A stretch of 64,000 bases of DNA from Amycolatopsis bartoniae (GTDB taxonomy: Bacteria; Actinomycetota; Actinomycetes; Mycobacteriales; Pseudonocardiaceae), in assembly GCF_014191255.1 (NCBI RefSeq), contig NZ_JACHWH010000002.1, forward strand, positions 620,001 through 684,000, read 5' to 3'. Below, one piece after another: positions 51,327 to 60,443 of this stretch. Each line of letters begins with the position of its first letter. The stretch's first letter is position 1. The notes under the pieces were generated by a model. It was given only the letters and a program-made list of their open reading frames with translations, was not told the origin of the DNA and did no database searches. A program made the position numbers and the translations under genes.

Positions 51327-51515
51327 ATGAGCGAAAACCCGGAGAAGGATCCCCAGGACTGGACGACGGGCGAGGAGCCGATGACAGGCCCGCAGCGGTC
51401 CTACCTGCACACGCTCGCGCAGGAGGCGCAGGTGGAGGTGCCGGAGAACCTGTCGAAGGCGGACGCCTCGCGGATGATCGACGAGTTGCAGCAGAAAACC
51501 GGGCGGGGAGCTTAG
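51327..51515 (+). CDS. DUF3072 family small protein
   Basis: A 62-residue soluble protein of the DUF3072 type: DPQDWTTGEEPMTGPQRSYL, HTLAQEAQVEVPENLSKADA, and SRMIDELQQKTGRG at the end. Function unknown; small acidic-then-basic helical layout. The ATG at MSENPEKD is used, although the ribosome-binding site is poor. It converges on mutM across the structured repeat. Confidence 0.8.
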   Translation: MSENPEKDPQDWTTGEEPMTGPQRSYLHTLAQEAQVEVPENLSKADASRMIDELQQKTGRGA

Positions 51516-51613
51516 GGGCTGCACGCGTGAGCCGTGGTCGGTTTGGGTGCGGACTTGACCGGGCGCTGGGCGCCCTCGTTCCGCCCGGCCACCCCCGCCC
51601 CTTTCCCCTGATC
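51516..51613. other. 98-bp spacer between DUF3072 gene and the repeat element
   Basis: G/C-rich DNA with a C-rich run near its end. I see no gene, hairpin or recognisable site in it. Together with the adjacent repeat it fills the convergent gap to mutM. Confidence 0.4.
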
Positions 51614-51781
51614 GTTTAACGGTTGGCTTGCCGCCTCAAGGGCGCCTTCGGCGTCGCTTCGCGATCGCTGCGCGACCCTTGACCCGGCAAGCCAACCGCT
51701 AATGCAGCTGGGGATCGGGGACGGGGGAGGTCCGGGCGTGTGCCGGGCCGCCTTTGCTGCCGGGTACCGTTTTGGTTGTGG
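51614..51781 (-). repeat. structured dispersed repeat, copy 1 (3' of mutM)
   Basis: On the mutM strand it starts right after the stop and runs about 168 bp: an unpaired part with ACCTCCCCCGTCCCCGAT, then ATTAGCGG, long arms CGGTTGGCTTGCCG/CGGCAAGCCAACCG and TCAAGGG/CCCTTGA, an inner variable hairpin TCGC-GCA-GCGA, GCGAAGCGACGCCGAAGGCG, and a closing CCGTTAAAC. A second copy lies after the monooxygenase gene at 61.4 kb. Both fill convergent gaps. It could be a bidirectional terminator, a REP-like element or an RNA. Confidence 0.8.
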
Positions 51782-52648
51782 TCAGGCCTTCGGCTGCCGT
51801 GGTTTCGGCTGGCATCTGGGGCAGTAGTACGAGGACCTGTTCATGAACGGTTCCCGTTTGATCGGGGTACCGCAGCGGCGGCAGGGGCGGTCTTCCTGGC
51901 CGTAGACGTTCAGGGACCTCTCGAAGTAGCCCGACTGGCCGTTGACGTTCACGTACAGCGCGTCGAACGAAGTGCCGCCCGCTTGGAGGGCCTCGCCCAT
52001 CACCTCCGTGGCCGCTTCCAGCAGCAGGGTGCCCTGTGCGTTGGTGAGCTTCTCCGTGGGGCGGGACCAGTGCAGGCGGGCGCGCCACAGTGCCTCGTCG
52101 GCGTAGATGTTGCCCACTCCGGAGACCAGGGTCTGGTCCAGCAGTGCCCGCTTGACCTCCGTGCGGCGGGAACGCAACGCCCGCACCGCCTGCTTCGGGT
52201 CGAACGCCGGGTCCATCGGGTCCCGCGCGATGTGTGCGATGGTCGCCGGGAGCAGCTCCGTGCCGGTGTCCACCAGGTCGGCGAGCGCGAGACCGCCGAA
52301 GGTGCGCTGGTCCACGAAACGCAGTTCCGGTCCCCCGTCGGCGAACCGGACCCGCACGCGCAGGTGCTTCTCGTCCGGGGCGCCCTCCGGCTGGACGAGC
52401 ATCTGCCCGCTCATCCCGAGGTGCGCGAGGATCGCCTCCTTGTCCGACAGCTCCAGCCAGAGGTACTTCCCCCGCCGCCGCACGGCGACGACCGTCGCAC
52501 CCGCCAGGCGGCCCGTGAAGTCCTCCGGCCCCAGCTCGTGCCGCCTGATCGCACGGGAGTGCAGGACCTCGACGTGCGCTATGACGCGCCCCGCCACATG
52601 CGCCTGCAACCCGGCGCGGACCACCTCTACCTCGGGAAGTTCCGGCAC
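51782..52648 (-). CDS. mutM: formamidopyrimidine-DNA glycosylase
   Basis: Bifunctional glycosylase/AP lyase removing 8-oxoguanine from DNA. The 288-residue protein starts [14 protein letters not shown] (Pro2 Schiff-base nucleophile, Glu3), has the K57-type [11 protein letters not shown] segment, [18 protein letters not shown] (helix-two-turn-helix) and a C-terminal zinc finger CRRCG...YYCPRCQ. In actinobacteria it usually directly follows rnc; here three unrelated genes lie between. Confidence 0.97.
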   Translation of the reverse strand: MPELPEVEVVRAGLQAHVAGRVIAHVEVLHSRAIRRHELGPEDFTGRLAGATVVAVRRRGKYLWLELSDKEAILAHLGMSGQMLVQPEGAPDEKHLRVRVRFADGGPELRFVDQRTFGGLALADLVDTGTELLPATIAHIARDPMDPAFDPKQAVRALRSRRTEVKRALLDQTLVSGVGNIYADEALWRARLHWSRPTEKLTNAQGTLLLEAATEVMGEALQAGGTSFDALYVNVNGQSGYFERSLNVYGQEDRPCRRCGTPIKREPFMNRSSYYCPRCQPKPRQPKA

Positions 52649-52700
52649 TCCCCCAGGTTACTGTCCGCGCTACGCTGTTCCGGACGAGGAGGTGGACGCG

Positions 52701-53273
52701 ATGAGCCTTGCCGCCGAACGCCTTGCCGGGTGGCCGGAACTGCTGCGCATGTGGCAGACACTCGACCTGCCCCACGGCTGGCGAGCCGAAATCACCGAGG
52801 GGGGCATCGCGGTAACACCATCACCGGACCACGACCACAAGGCGATAGCTCATCTCGTGCACAAGGCACTGATCAAGGGGATCCCCGACGAGTGGGCGGT
52901 GTACCAGACCCACGGCCTCCGGATCGCGGGCGCGCACAAGGTCTTCATCCCCGACCTGGTCGTCGCTCCCGAGGACGCGCCGGTCGAGGCGGACGACCGG
53001 CTCCTCCTCTCCACTCACGCGCTGCTGGTCGTGGAGATCACTTCGGCGAGCAACCCGCTCCCCGACCGCACGACGAAGAAGGACGCCTACGCCTCCGGCG
53101 GTGTCGGCATCTACGTGCTCATCGACCGTTGGCACGAGCCGAAGGCGCGGGTCACCGTCTTCTCCGATCCCGTCGACGGGGCCTACCAGCGCAGCACCAC
53201 AACGCCGTTCGGTGAGACCGTCGACCTTCCGGAGCCCATCGGGCTCGCGCTGGACACCGGGCGCTTCGGCTAG
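52701..53273 (+). CDS. Uma2-family (DUF820) putative endonuclease
   Basis: A 190-residue PD-(D/E)xK-like protein. The core is seen as GWRAEITEGGIAVTPSP (first acidic residue), VFIPDLVVAPED, LLVVEITSASNP and RTTKKDAYASGGVGIYVLID, the standard Uma2 order. AGGAGG lies 7 bp before the ATG. Such genes are numerous in actinobacteria; their biological role is unclear. It is inserted between mutM and rnc with the next two genes. Confidence 0.85.
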   Translation: MSLAAERLAGWPELLRMWQTLDLPHGWRAEITEGGIAVTPSPDHDHKAIAHLVHKALIKGIPDEWAVYQTHGLRIAGAHKVFIPDLVVAPEDAPVEADDRLLLSTHALLVVEITSASNPLPDRTTKKDAYASGGVGIYVLIDRWHEPKARVTVFSDPVDGAYQRSTTTPFGETVDLPEPIGLALDTGRFG

Positions 53274-53293
53274 TCCTGCTGGGGCCTCCGGGC

Positions 53294-54220
53294 TCAGACG
53301 GTGAGGACGAGCTTCCCCTGGAGGTGACCGGCGTCGAGCAGCCTGTGTGCGTCGGCGACCCGCTCGAACGGGAAGGTCTCCTGCACGTGCACCCGCAGCC
53401 TGCCCTGCTCGACGAGGTCGACCAGACCTCGCAGTGCGACCGGGTCCGGGTCGACCCCGATGCCGCTGAAGCGCAGGCCCGCCGCCTCGAACTTGGCGAT
53501 CAGGTCCGTGTCCTCGTCCGCCACCGCGGTCACCAGGTGGCCCCCTGGGCGGAGCACCCCGAGCGACCGCTCGGCGGTGTCCCCGCCGACGGTGTCGAGC
53601 ACGACGTCGACGTCGCGGACCACCTCGGCGAAGTCGGTCGTCGCGTAGTCGATCACTTCGTCGGCGCCGAACCGCTCGACGAACTCCCGCTTGCTCCCGC
53701 CGGCCGTGGTGGTCACGTGTGCGCCGAGGGCTTTCGCGATCTGGATCGCGACGTGGCCGACCCCGCCGCCACCGCCGTGGACCAGGACACGGTCGCCCGC
53801 GGTCACGCCGCCGAGGTCGACGAGGCCCTGCCACGCCGTCAGCCCGACCACCGGCAACGCCGCGGCTTCGACGTGCGGGAGCGACACCGGCTTGCGTACC
53901 AGGTGCAACGCCGGCGCGGCCACGAACTCGGCGTACGCGTTGGCGGCCCTGGGAAACCACGGCATTCCGAACACCTCGTCGCCGGGCCTGAACCGCCACG
54001 TCCGCGCCGCTTCGACCACTCCGCTGACGTCCCAGCCGAGGACGAACGGCGGCTGGCCGATCAGCGGGAACTCACCGGCGCGCAGCCGCGCCTCCAGCGG
54101 GTTCAGCCCGATCGCCTCGACGCGAACGAGGACCTCGGTCGGCAGGGGGCGAGGCTCGGGCGCGTCCACGATGGTGAGCACCTCGGGACCGCCGAGCACC
54201 TGCTGGGTGATGACTCGCAT
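53294..54220 (-). CDS. zinc-less alcohol dehydrogenase / quinone oxidoreductase (MDR)
   Basis: A 308-residue medium-chain reductase of the NADPH:quinone oxidoreductase branch: N-terminal VLVRVEAIGLNPLEARLRAG, GWDVSGVVE, then the Rossmann motif VLVHGGGGGVGHVAIQIAKALGAHV. The zinc ligands of true alcohol dehydrogenases are absent. It is divergent from the HxlR-type gene, which probably controls it in response to quinones or aldehydes. Confidence 0.88.
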   Translation of the reverse strand: MRVITQQVLGGPEVLTIVDAPEPRPLPTEVLVRVEAIGLNPLEARLRAGEFPLIGQPPFVLGWDVSGVVEAARTWRFRPGDEVFGMPWFPRAANAYAEFVAAPALHLVRKPVSLPHVEAAALPVVGLTAWQGLVDLGGVTAGDRVLVHGGGGGVGHVAIQIAKALGAHVTTTAGGSKREFVERFGADEVIDYATTDFAEVVRDVDVVLDTVGGDTAERSLGVLRPGGHLVTAVADEDTDLIAKFEAAGLRFSGIGVDPDPVALRGLVDLVEQGRLRVHVQETFPFERVADAHRLLDAGHLQGKLVLTV

Positions 54221-54256
54221 GACTCTCCTAGCTCTGGGGGAACAAACCCCACGCTA

Positions 54257-54284
54257 GGTTTCCGATGGGAACCGGCAGGTACCT
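54257..54284. promoter_or_regulatory. candidate HxlR operators in the divergent gap
   Basis: GGTTTCC-GAT-GGGAACC (54257-54273, one mismatch) and the palindrome AGGTACCT (54277-54284) lie in the 72-bp gap, 36-8 bp before the HxlR ATG. GGTAC-like motifs are common in sites of HxlR-class regulators, so repression of both genes from here is plausible. Confidence 0.4.
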
Positions 54285-54292
54285 TTGGCGCC

Positions 54293-54673
54293 ATGAGCGG
54301 TTTCGGTCCCGGTGAGTTCTTCCTCGCCGACTGCCCGGCACGGCTGGCGGTCGAGCTGATCGCCGACAAGTGGACGGTGGTCGTGCTCGCCGGACTCAGC
54401 AAGGGCCCGGTGCGCCACGGCGAACTGGTCGAGCTGATCGGCGGCATCTCCCGCAAGGTGCTCACCCAGACGCTCCGCCGGCTGGAGGCACACGGACTTG
54501 TCCGCCGCCACGCGTACGCCGAGGTGCCGCCCCGCGTCGAGTACGAGCTCACCCCGCTCGGGGCGACGCTGACCGATCCGATCCACACACTGACCGAGTG
54601 GGCGAAGGCGAACGGCGACGCTGTCCTCGCCGCGCTCGACGCCAATTCCGAGCCACTCGCCCAGCACGGCTGA
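54293..54673 (+). CDS. HxlR-family transcriptional regulator
   Basis: A 126-residue winged-HTH protein: DCPARLAVELIADKWTVVVLAGL contains the near-N-terminal Cys that many family members use for redox or electrophile sensing, then GPVRHGELVELIGGISRKVLTQTLRRLE, the recognition helix, and VPPRVEYELTPLG, the wing. ATG at MSGFGPGE. The open frame upstream continues but has no coding support. It probably regulates the adjacent divergent oxidoreductase. Confidence 0.9.
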   Translation: MSGFGPGEFFLADCPARLAVELIADKWTVVVLAGLSKGPVRHGELVELIGGISRKVLTQTLRRLEAHGLVRRHAYAEVPPRVEYELTPLGATLTDPIHTLTEWAKANGDAVLAALDANSEPLAQHG

Positions 54674-54682
54674 GCCCGCGCG

Positions 54683-55420
54683 CTAGTCCTGCTGGGGCTT
54701 GAGCTCTTCGTTCAGCGCGCGCCACGCGGTTTCGGCGGCCTTCTGCTCCGCTTCCTTCTTCGTGGTGCCCTCGCCGTGGCCGAGGTCGCGGCCGGCGATC
54801 AGCACCGTGGCGCTGAACTCCTTGCGGTGGTCCGGGCCGGTGTCCTCCACCTTGTACTCCGGCACACCCAGCCCCGCCGACGCGGTCAGCTCCTGCAGGC
54901 TCGTCTTCCAGTCCAGCCCGGCCCCACGCAGCGGCGCCTCCGCCAGCAGCGGGTCGAACAGGCGGTGGACCAGGGTGCGCCCCGCGTCGATCCCGTGCGC
55001 CAGGTACACCGCACCGATGATCGCTTCGAGGCCGTCCGCCAGGATGCTCGCCTTGTCCCTGCCGCCGGTGAGCTCCTCGCCCTTGCCCAGCAGCAGGTGC
55101 GCGCCCAGCCCGCCCTCGCCGAGGCCGCGCGCGACCCCCGCCAGTGCGTGCATGTTCACCACGCTGGCCCGCAGCTTCGCGAGCTGCCCCTCGGGCAGGT
55201 CGGGGTGCGTGCGGTACAGGTGGTCGGTGACGACGAGCCCGAGCACGGCGTCACCCAGGAACTCCAACCGCTCGTTGGGCGGCAGCCCACCGTTCTCGTA
55301 GGCGTAAGAACGGTGGGTCAGCGCAAGATGAAGCAGCTCGGCGTCGAGGTCGACGCCGAGCGCTTCGAGCAGTGATGCTGGGTCGGCAGCCGGTCCTCCC
55401 GGCTTCGACTTACCCCCCAT
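54683..55420 (-). CDS. rnc: ribonuclease III
   Basis: Double-stranded RNA endonuclease for rRNA and mRNA processing. The 245-residue protein has the signature [30 protein letters not shown] and a C-terminal dsRBD ([38 protein letters not shown]). ATG at MGGKSKPGG. It lies 11 bp downstream of rpmF. Confidence 0.97.
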   Translation of the reverse strand: MGGKSKPGGPAADPASLLEALGVDLDAELLHLALTHRSYAYENGGLPPNERLEFLGDAVLGLVVTDHLYRTHPDLPEGQLAKLRASVVNMHALAGVARGLGEGGLGAHLLLGKGEELTGGRDKASILADGLEAIIGAVYLAHGIDAGRTLVHRLFDPLLAEAPLRGAGLDWKTSLQELTASAGLGVPEYKVEDTGPDHRKEFSATVLIAGRDLGHGEGTTKKEAEQKAAETAWRALNEELKPQQD

Positions 55421-55431
55421 CAGCGTCAGCC

Positions 55432-55614
55432 TCAGGCGGGCTCGACGACCTGCCGACCGTCGTACTGGCCGCAGGTCGGGCAGGCCACGTGCTGCGGCTT
55501 CGGCTGCCGGCAGGCGCGGTTCTGGCAGGGCACCAGCTGCACCGGGGCCGCTTTCCACGACGACCGGCGGGTGCGCGTGTTGGCTCGCGACATCTTCCGC
55601 TTCGGGACGGCCAC
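55432..55614 (-). CDS. rpmF: 50S ribosomal protein L32
   Basis: A 60-residue ribosomal protein: [20 protein letters not shown] is the invariant start, and [20 protein letters not shown] retains four cysteines (Cys-containing, zinc-binding C+ form). It sits in the conserved DUF177-rpmF-rnc order. Confidence 0.98.
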   Translation of the reverse strand: MAVPKRKMSRANTRTRRSSWKAAPVQLVPCQNRACRQPKPQHVACPTCGQYDGRQVVEPA

Positions 55615-55686
55615 GACTACATCTCCTCGTTCAAGGTTCGCTCGCTGACGCGAGCCTGCTTTCCACTGCCCACGAGCTGGTGCTCG

Positions 55687-56274
55687 TCAAGCTTCCTGGT
55701 CGGGGCCACCCGCCGGAGAATCACCAAGACGCTCGACCAGCGCGGCCCACCGAGGGTCTATCGTCTCATGCCCGTGTCCGGGCTCGAGATCGGCCCACTT
55801 CCTGCCGCACTCCTGGCACAGCCCCGGGCAGTCCTCGCTGCACAGCGGCACCTGCGGCAGGGCCAGCACGAGCGCGTCCCGCACGATCGGTTCAAGGTCG
55901 AGCCGGTCGTCGACCAGCCTGCTGACCTCGTCCTCGTCGGTGGTGACGTCGGTGGTGGACCCTGGGTAGGCGAACAGCTCGGTGAGCTCGATCTCGACCT
56001 CGTCCTCGATGGGGTCGAGGCAGCGCGAGCACTCGCCGGTGGTCCGCGCCGTGGCGGTGCCGGTGACCAGCACACCCTCCACGACGGACTCCAGCAGCAG
56101 GTCGAGGTCGATCTCGGAACCCTCCGGCACGACGATGACGTCGGGCACGCCCAGCACGGTGCTCACCGGGACGGTCCGCCGGAGGGTACGGCTCAGCCCG
56201 GCACGGCGCCCCAGCTCCCGGGTGTCGACCACCCAGGGGTTGCGCGTGTCGAGGAAAGTCTTGTCGTCAGACAT
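55687..56274 (-). CDS. DUF177 (YceD) family protein
   Basis: A 195-residue conserved protein found next to rpmF in most bacteria and implicated in 23S rRNA accumulation in E. coli and plants. It shows GTATARTTGECSRCLDPIEDEVEIELTELF (CxxC-type motif) and LCSEDCPGLCQECG near the C-terminus with four Cys. It lies 72 bp upstream of rpmF. Confidence 0.92.
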   Translation of the reverse strand: MSDDKTFLDTRNPWVVDTRELGRRAGLSRTLRRTVPVSTVLGVPDVIVVPEGSEIDLDLLLESVVEGVLVTGTATARTTGECSRCLDPIEDEVEIELTELFAYPGSTTDVTTDEDEVSRLVDDRLDLEPIVRDALVLALPQVPLCSEDCPGLCQECGRKWADLEPGHGHETIDPRWAALVERLGDSPAGGPDQEA

Positions 56275-56328
56275 GTGAGTGCACTCGGATCATCGGTGAG
56301 GTGGGCAACCCCACCAGGGTACCGGCCC

Positions 56329-57048
56329 TCAGGGCTGGAAGTCGTACAGCGGGGTGCGTGAGCTCATGCCCGGCGGCGTCCGCAGGTGGTTGCGGCCCGA
56401 GTCGACCGTGCGCAGGGTGGTGGACAGCAGCTCGGAGAACTCGGCGAGCTTGCCGTCCACATACGCGTCGCAGTCCGCGCGCTGGCGGTCGGCCTCGGCG
56501 TGCGCCTCGTCCACGATGCGGGCGGACTCGGCGTGTGCGGCCTGCACGACCTCGGTTTGCGAGACCAGCCGTGCCTGCTCGTGGCGGCCGTCCTCGATCG
56601 CGCGCTCGTAACCGGCGCGCCCGGCCTCGATCATCCGCTCCGACTCGGCGCGCGAGCGCTCCACGAGGTTCTGGTACTCGGCCTGGCCCGCGGCGATCAT
56701 GCGCTCGGCCTCGGCGTGTGCGTCGGCCATGATCTGCTCGGCACGCGCCCTGGCGTCCTCCAGCATCCGCTGGGCCTCTTCGGTGGCCTCGGTCAGCGTG
56801 GTGTCGGCCTCGGCGCGGGCGCCGTTGACCATGGCGTCGGACTCGGCGCGGGCCTTGTCGATCAGCTCGTCCCGCTTGTCGAGCACGTCCTGCGCGTCGT
56901 CGACCTCCTGCGGGAGGGCGTCGCGCACGTCGTCGAGGAGCTCCAGCACGTCCCCGCGCGGCACCACGCAGCTCGACGTCATCGGCACCCCGCGTGCCTC
57001 TTCCACGATCGTGACGAGCTCGTCGAGAGCCTCGAACACCCGGTACAC
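56329..57048 (-). CDS. sepIVA: SepIVA-like DivIVA-domain cell-division protein
   Basis: A 239-residue coiled-coil protein. The start VYRVFEALDELVTIVEEARGVPMTSSCVVPR closely resembles mycobacterial SepIVA (Rv2927c), which is needed for septation. The rest is a long Ala/Glu/Arg coiled coil rich in AEADR and ARAEAERMI heptads, ending RTPPGMSSRTPLYDFQP. GTG start is chosen at this conserved N-terminus. It lies between coaD and DUF177 as in mycobacteria. Confidence 0.9.
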   Translation of the reverse strand: MYRVFEALDELVTIVEEARGVPMTSSCVVPRGDVLELLDDVRDALPQEVDDAQDVLDKRDELIDKARAESDAMVNGARAEADTTLTEATEEAQRMLEDARARAEQIMADAHAEAERMIAAGQAEYQNLVERSRAESERMIEAGRAGYERAIEDGRHEQARLVSQTEVVQAAHAESARIVDEAHAEADRQRADCDAYVDGKLAEFSELLSTTLRTVDSGRNHLRTPPGMSSRTPLYDFQP

Positions 57049-57134
57049 GGCAACTCCTTGGCTGGCCCTTCGCGCTGGCTCGTTCCAGTTTGCCGGGTCG
57101 GGACGGAAAGGCCGGGGAGGTTGGGCCCCGCGTG

Positions 57135-57617
57135 TCAAGAGCGTTCGGCCAGCTTCGCCGTCAGCCGCTCGAACACCACGCCCGGCACGAGGTTCTTCAC
57201 GTCCCCGCCGTACGTCGCGACCTCCTTGACCAGCGAGCTGGACACGAAGCCGTACCGCGGGTTGTTCGACATCAGCAGGGTCTCGACACCGGACAGCTCA
57301 CGGTTCATCTGCGCCATCTGCAGCTCGTAGTCGAAGTCGCTGACCGAGCGCAGGCCCTTGGCGATCGCGGCGATGCCGTGCTGCCTGCAGTAGTCCACGA
57401 GCAGGCCGTGCCACGAGTCCACGCGCACGTTGGGCAGTGCGTCGGTGATCTCGGTGATCATCGCGAGCCGTTCGTCGATCGAGAACAGGCCCTTCTTGTT
57501 CTTGTTGATCATCACGGCCACCACGACCTCGTCGAAGAGCTTGCTAGCCCGTTCGATGACGTCCAGATGCCCGTTCGTCACGGGGTCGTAGGAACCGGGG
57601 CAGACCGCACGCACCAT
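57135..57617 (-). CDS. coaD: phosphopantetheine adenylyltransferase
   Basis: Penultimate step of coenzyme A synthesis. The 160-residue protein shows CPGSYDPVTNGHLDVI (HxGH-type motif with H17), NKNKKGLFSIDERLAMI, AKGLRSVSDFDYELQMAQMN and the SSSLVKEVATYGGDV end. Its neighbour upstream is rsmD (21 bp), the usual order. Confidence 0.97.
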   Translation of the reverse strand: MVRAVCPGSYDPVTNGHLDVIERASKLFDEVVVAVMINKNKKGLFSIDERLAMITEITDALPNVRVDSWHGLLVDYCRQHGIAAIAKGLRSVSDFDYELQMAQMNRELSGVETLLMSNNPRYGFVSSSLVKEVATYGGDVKNLVPGVVFERLTAKLAERS

Positions 57618-57638
57618 GGCGCGGACGTTACCCGGTGA

Positions 57639-58211
57639 TCACGGCTCGTGGCGCGGCGAAGTGACGTACTCCGCCCAGTACAGCGCCGTGTCGCCGTGCC
57701 GCATCGCCCGGACCGGCGCGAATCCCGCGGGCCAGTCCGGTTCGCCGTCGCGCTGCGCCCGCTCGACGACCACCAAACCGTCTTCGGCGAGCCAGCCGCC
57801 CGCCGCGAGCGCGGTCAACATCACAGCGAGCCGGGCCGCGTCGACCGCGTACGGCGGATCGGCCAGCACCAGGTCGAACGGCTTCTCGGCGGGCTGGGCC
57901 AGCACGGCCTCCACCTGCCCGGCCCGCACCACGCCGCCCAGCGCGAGTTCCGCCACATTCCCCCGCAGCACCTGCACCGCCCGCCGGTCGGACTCGACGA
58001 ACACCGCGTCGGCGGCGCCGCGCGAGAGCGCCTCCAGCCCCAGCGCACCGGATCCGGCGTAGAGGTCCAGCACCCGCGCGCCGTCGAGCTCACCGGCCGC
58101 CTGCAGCGCGTTGAACAGGGATTCCCGGACCCGTTCCGAGGTCGGCCGCGTGCCCTGGGGCGGCACCTTGAGCCGCCTGCCTCCCGCCCGTCCGGCGACG
58201 ATCCTGGTCAC
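57639..58211 (-). CDS. rsmD: 16S rRNA (guanine966-N2)-methyltransferase
   Basis: Methylates G966 of 16S rRNA with SAM. The 190-residue protein has TRIVAGRAGGRRLKVPP and RPTSERVRESLFNAL at the N-terminus, the SAM loop VLDLYAGSGALGLEALSRGA and the catalytic DPPY tetrad in LVLADPPYAVD. GTG start at (M)TRIVAGR. A much longer frame continues upstream but is antisense to the helicase and is not coding. Confidence 0.95.
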   Translation of the reverse strand: MTRIVAGRAGGRRLKVPPQGTRPTSERVRESLFNALQAAGELDGARVLDLYAGSGALGLEALSRGAADAVFVESDRRAVQVLRGNVAELALGGVVRAGQVEAVLAQPAEKPFDLVLADPPYAVDAARLAVMLTALAAGGWLAEDGLVVVERAQRDGEPDWPAGFAPVRAMRHGDTALYWAEYVTSPRHEP

Positions 58212-58319
58212 CGGCCCATCTTCGCAGCCGTGATTTTGTCGCCGGGACTTGGTGAAGGGTTCGGGCGGCACGCGTAGAGTCGTTCTTCCTGTTGCGGGAG
58301 TGAGTCGTAGGAGCGCTGC

Positions 58320-60443
58320 GTGTCGGAACCTCGGGTCAGACGGGCCGAGATCGCCATCGAGCAAGAGCACGTCGATCGCGTTTACCGCCGACTCGCCGAG
58401 CTGCGGGCCCAGGCGGAGGCCATGCGCGCCAAGGGCTACGAGATCGGGCACGGCGCGCAGCGCGAGGCGGTGTTCGAGCAGGCGTCGATGCTGTTCGAGC
58501 GGGACATGATGGTGTTCCACGCCAACCAGACCCTGCAGACGCTCGACGCCGAGTACGAGGGTCTCGTGTTCGGCCGGCTGGACCAGACCAGCCGCGAGAA
58601 GATCTACGTCGGCCGCCTGGGCATCCGCGACGCCGAGTTCGACAACCTCGTCACCGACTGGCGCGCGCCCGCCGCTGCCGCGTTCTACCAGGCCACCGCC
58701 GAGGAGCCGATGGACGTGGTGCGCCGCCGCGTCATCCGCTGCTCCGGGCAGAACGTGCTGGACGTGGACGACGACGTGCTGATCCCGGACGCCGTGCCCG
58801 AGGACATGCAGGTGGTGGGCGAGGGCGCGCTGATGGCCGCCCTGGGGCGGTCGCGCGGGGAGAAGATGCGCGACATCGTCGCCACGATCCAGCGCGAGCA
58901 GGACGAGGTCATCCGCGCGCCGTGGCGTGGCGTCACCGAGATCACCGGCGGGCCGGGCACCGGCAAGACGGCCGTCGCGCTGCACCGCGCCGCGTACCTG
59001 CTGTACCGCCACCGCCGCCAGCTGGGTGGTGCGGGCGTGTTCGTGCTGGGTCCGTCCGGTGTGTTCACCAACTACATCTCGCGCGTGCTGCCGTCGATGG
59101 GCGAGACGAACGTGGAGCTGCGGGCGCTGGGCGAGGTGCTCGACGGCGTGGTCGCGACGCGCCAGGACTCCGCGCCGCTCGCGGCGATCAAGGGTTCGCT
59201 GCGGATGCGCAAGGTGCTGACGAGGGCGATGCGGGACACGCCGCCGGACGTGCCGGACGAGCTGCGGATCGTCTACCGCGGCGAGGTGCTCCGGTTGCGG
59301 GGCAAGGAGCTGGAGAAGGTGCGCCGCAAGGTGCACGGCCACGGCGGGCCGCCGAACCGGTCCCGCGTGCGGGCGGCGGAGACGCTGCTGGAGGCGCTGG
59401 CGGACAAGGCCGAGGAGAACGCGAAGGCCGACGGACGCAGCGTCGAACGGGCGGAGCTGATCACCGAGCTGGGTGAGCGGATCGACTTCCACCGGTTCCT
59501 CGTCGTGTGGTGGCCGGTGCTGTACCCGGGCGAGATCCTGCGCTGGCTGGGCGATCCGGCGCGGCTCACGCGGGCGGGCAAGGGCGTGCTCAGCCGCGAC
59601 GAGGTCGACCTGCTGGCGGCGTCGTTCGCCGACCGCGAGCGGGAGTGGTCGGTCGCGGACGTGGCGTTGCTGGACGAGCTGCGGGTACTGGTGGGCCAGC
59701 CGCCGAAGCGGCGCCGCCGGGTGCAGTCGGTGGAGCTGGACGCGGCGCCGGCCGCGCGCGGCAGCGAGGGTCAGGGCCCGCACCGGCCCGAGCACTACGA
59801 CGAGTACTCGCACATCGTGGTGGACGAGTCGCAGGACCTGTCGCCCATGCAGTGGCGGATGATCGGGCGGCGCGGGAAGTACGCGAGCTGGACGGTCGTC
59901 GGCGACCCGGTGCAGAGCTCGTGGCCCGATCCGGAGGAGGCCGCGCAGGCACGGGACCAGGCGTTCGGCCTGCGTACCGCGCGGCGCCGGTACACGCTGC
60001 GGACGAACTACCGGAACTCGAAGGAGATCTTCGACCTGGCCGCGAAGGTCGTGGCCGGGCACGCCGAGGCGGGTGAGCTGCCGGAGGCGGTGCGCACGAC
60101 GGGCCTGGAGCCGGACGTGCGGATCGTCGAGCAGGCGGGTGTCGAGAGTGCGACGGAGGCCGCGGCGAAGGAGCTGCTGGACGCGGTCGAGGGCACGGTC
60201 GGTGTCATCTGCGCGATGGACCGGGTGCCGCAGGTGCGAGGCTGGTTGCAGGGGCAGGCGGACGAGCGGTTGAAGGTCGTCGGCAGTCTGGACTCGAAGG
60301 GACTGGAGTACGACGCGGTGGTGCTCGTGGAGCCCACGGAGCTGATCACGGAGTCGACCACGGGACGGCGGGTGCTGTACGTCGCGCTCACCCGTGCCAC
60401 GCAGCAGCTGACGGTGGTGGCCACCGACCGGGAATGGCTGTGA
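58320..60443 (+). CDS. HelD-like superfamily 1 helicase (RNA polymerase-associated)
   Basis: A 707-residue UvrD/Rep-type ATPase. The N-terminal arm is a coiled coil (~8-60, [21 protein letters not shown]). Walker A is [12 protein letters not shown] (~209-220), Walker [20 protein letters not shown], then TNYRNSKEI and the motif VI region [13 protein letters not shown]. This layout matches HelD of actinobacteria, which removes stalled RNA polymerase and can give rifamycin tolerance. GTG start with AGGAG upstream. It overlaps the next gene by 10 bp. Confidence 0.88.
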   Translation: MSEPRVRRAEIAIEQEHVDRVYRRLAELRAQAEAMRAKGYEIGHGAQREAVFEQASMLFERDMMVFHANQTLQTLDAEYEGLVFGRLDQTSREKIYVGRLGIRDAEFDNLVTDWRAPAAAAFYQATAEEPMDVVRRRVIRCSGQNVLDVDDDVLIPDAVPEDMQVVGEGALMAALGRSRGEKMRDIVATIQREQDEVIRAPWRGVTEITGGPGTGKTAVALHRAAYLLYRHRRQLGGAGVFVLGPSGVFTNYISRVLPSMGETNVELRALGEVLDGVVATRQDSAPLAAIKGSLRMRKVLTRAMRDTPPDVPDELRIVYRGEVLRLRGKELEKVRRKVHGHGGPPNRSRVRAAETLLEALADKAEENAKADGRSVERAELITELGERIDFHRFLVVWWPVLYPGEILRWLGDPARLTRAGKGVLSRDEVDLLAASFADREREWSVADVALLDELRVLVGQPPKRRRRVQSVELDAAPAARGSEGQGPHRPEHYDEYSHIVVDESQDLSPMQWRMIGRRGKYASWTVVGDPVQSSWPDPEEAAQARDQAFGLRTARRRYTLRTNYRNSKEIFDLAAKVVAGHAEAGELPEAVRTTGLEPDVRIVEQAGVESATEAAAKELLDAVEGTVGVICAMDRVPQVRGWLQGQADERLKVVGSLDSKGLEYDAVVLVEPTELITESTTGRRVLYVALTRATQQLTVVATDREWL

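Noticed and set aside
52701-53273. Uma2 gene as a phage-defence system or mobile element
   Set aside because: Single small gene without partner effector, integrase or inverted ends; such genes are common solitary genes in actinobacteria.
58212-58319. Rifamycin-associated element before the HelD-like gene
   Set aside because: Only a poor partial similarity in GGGACTTGGTGAAGGG; the symmetrical element is not there.
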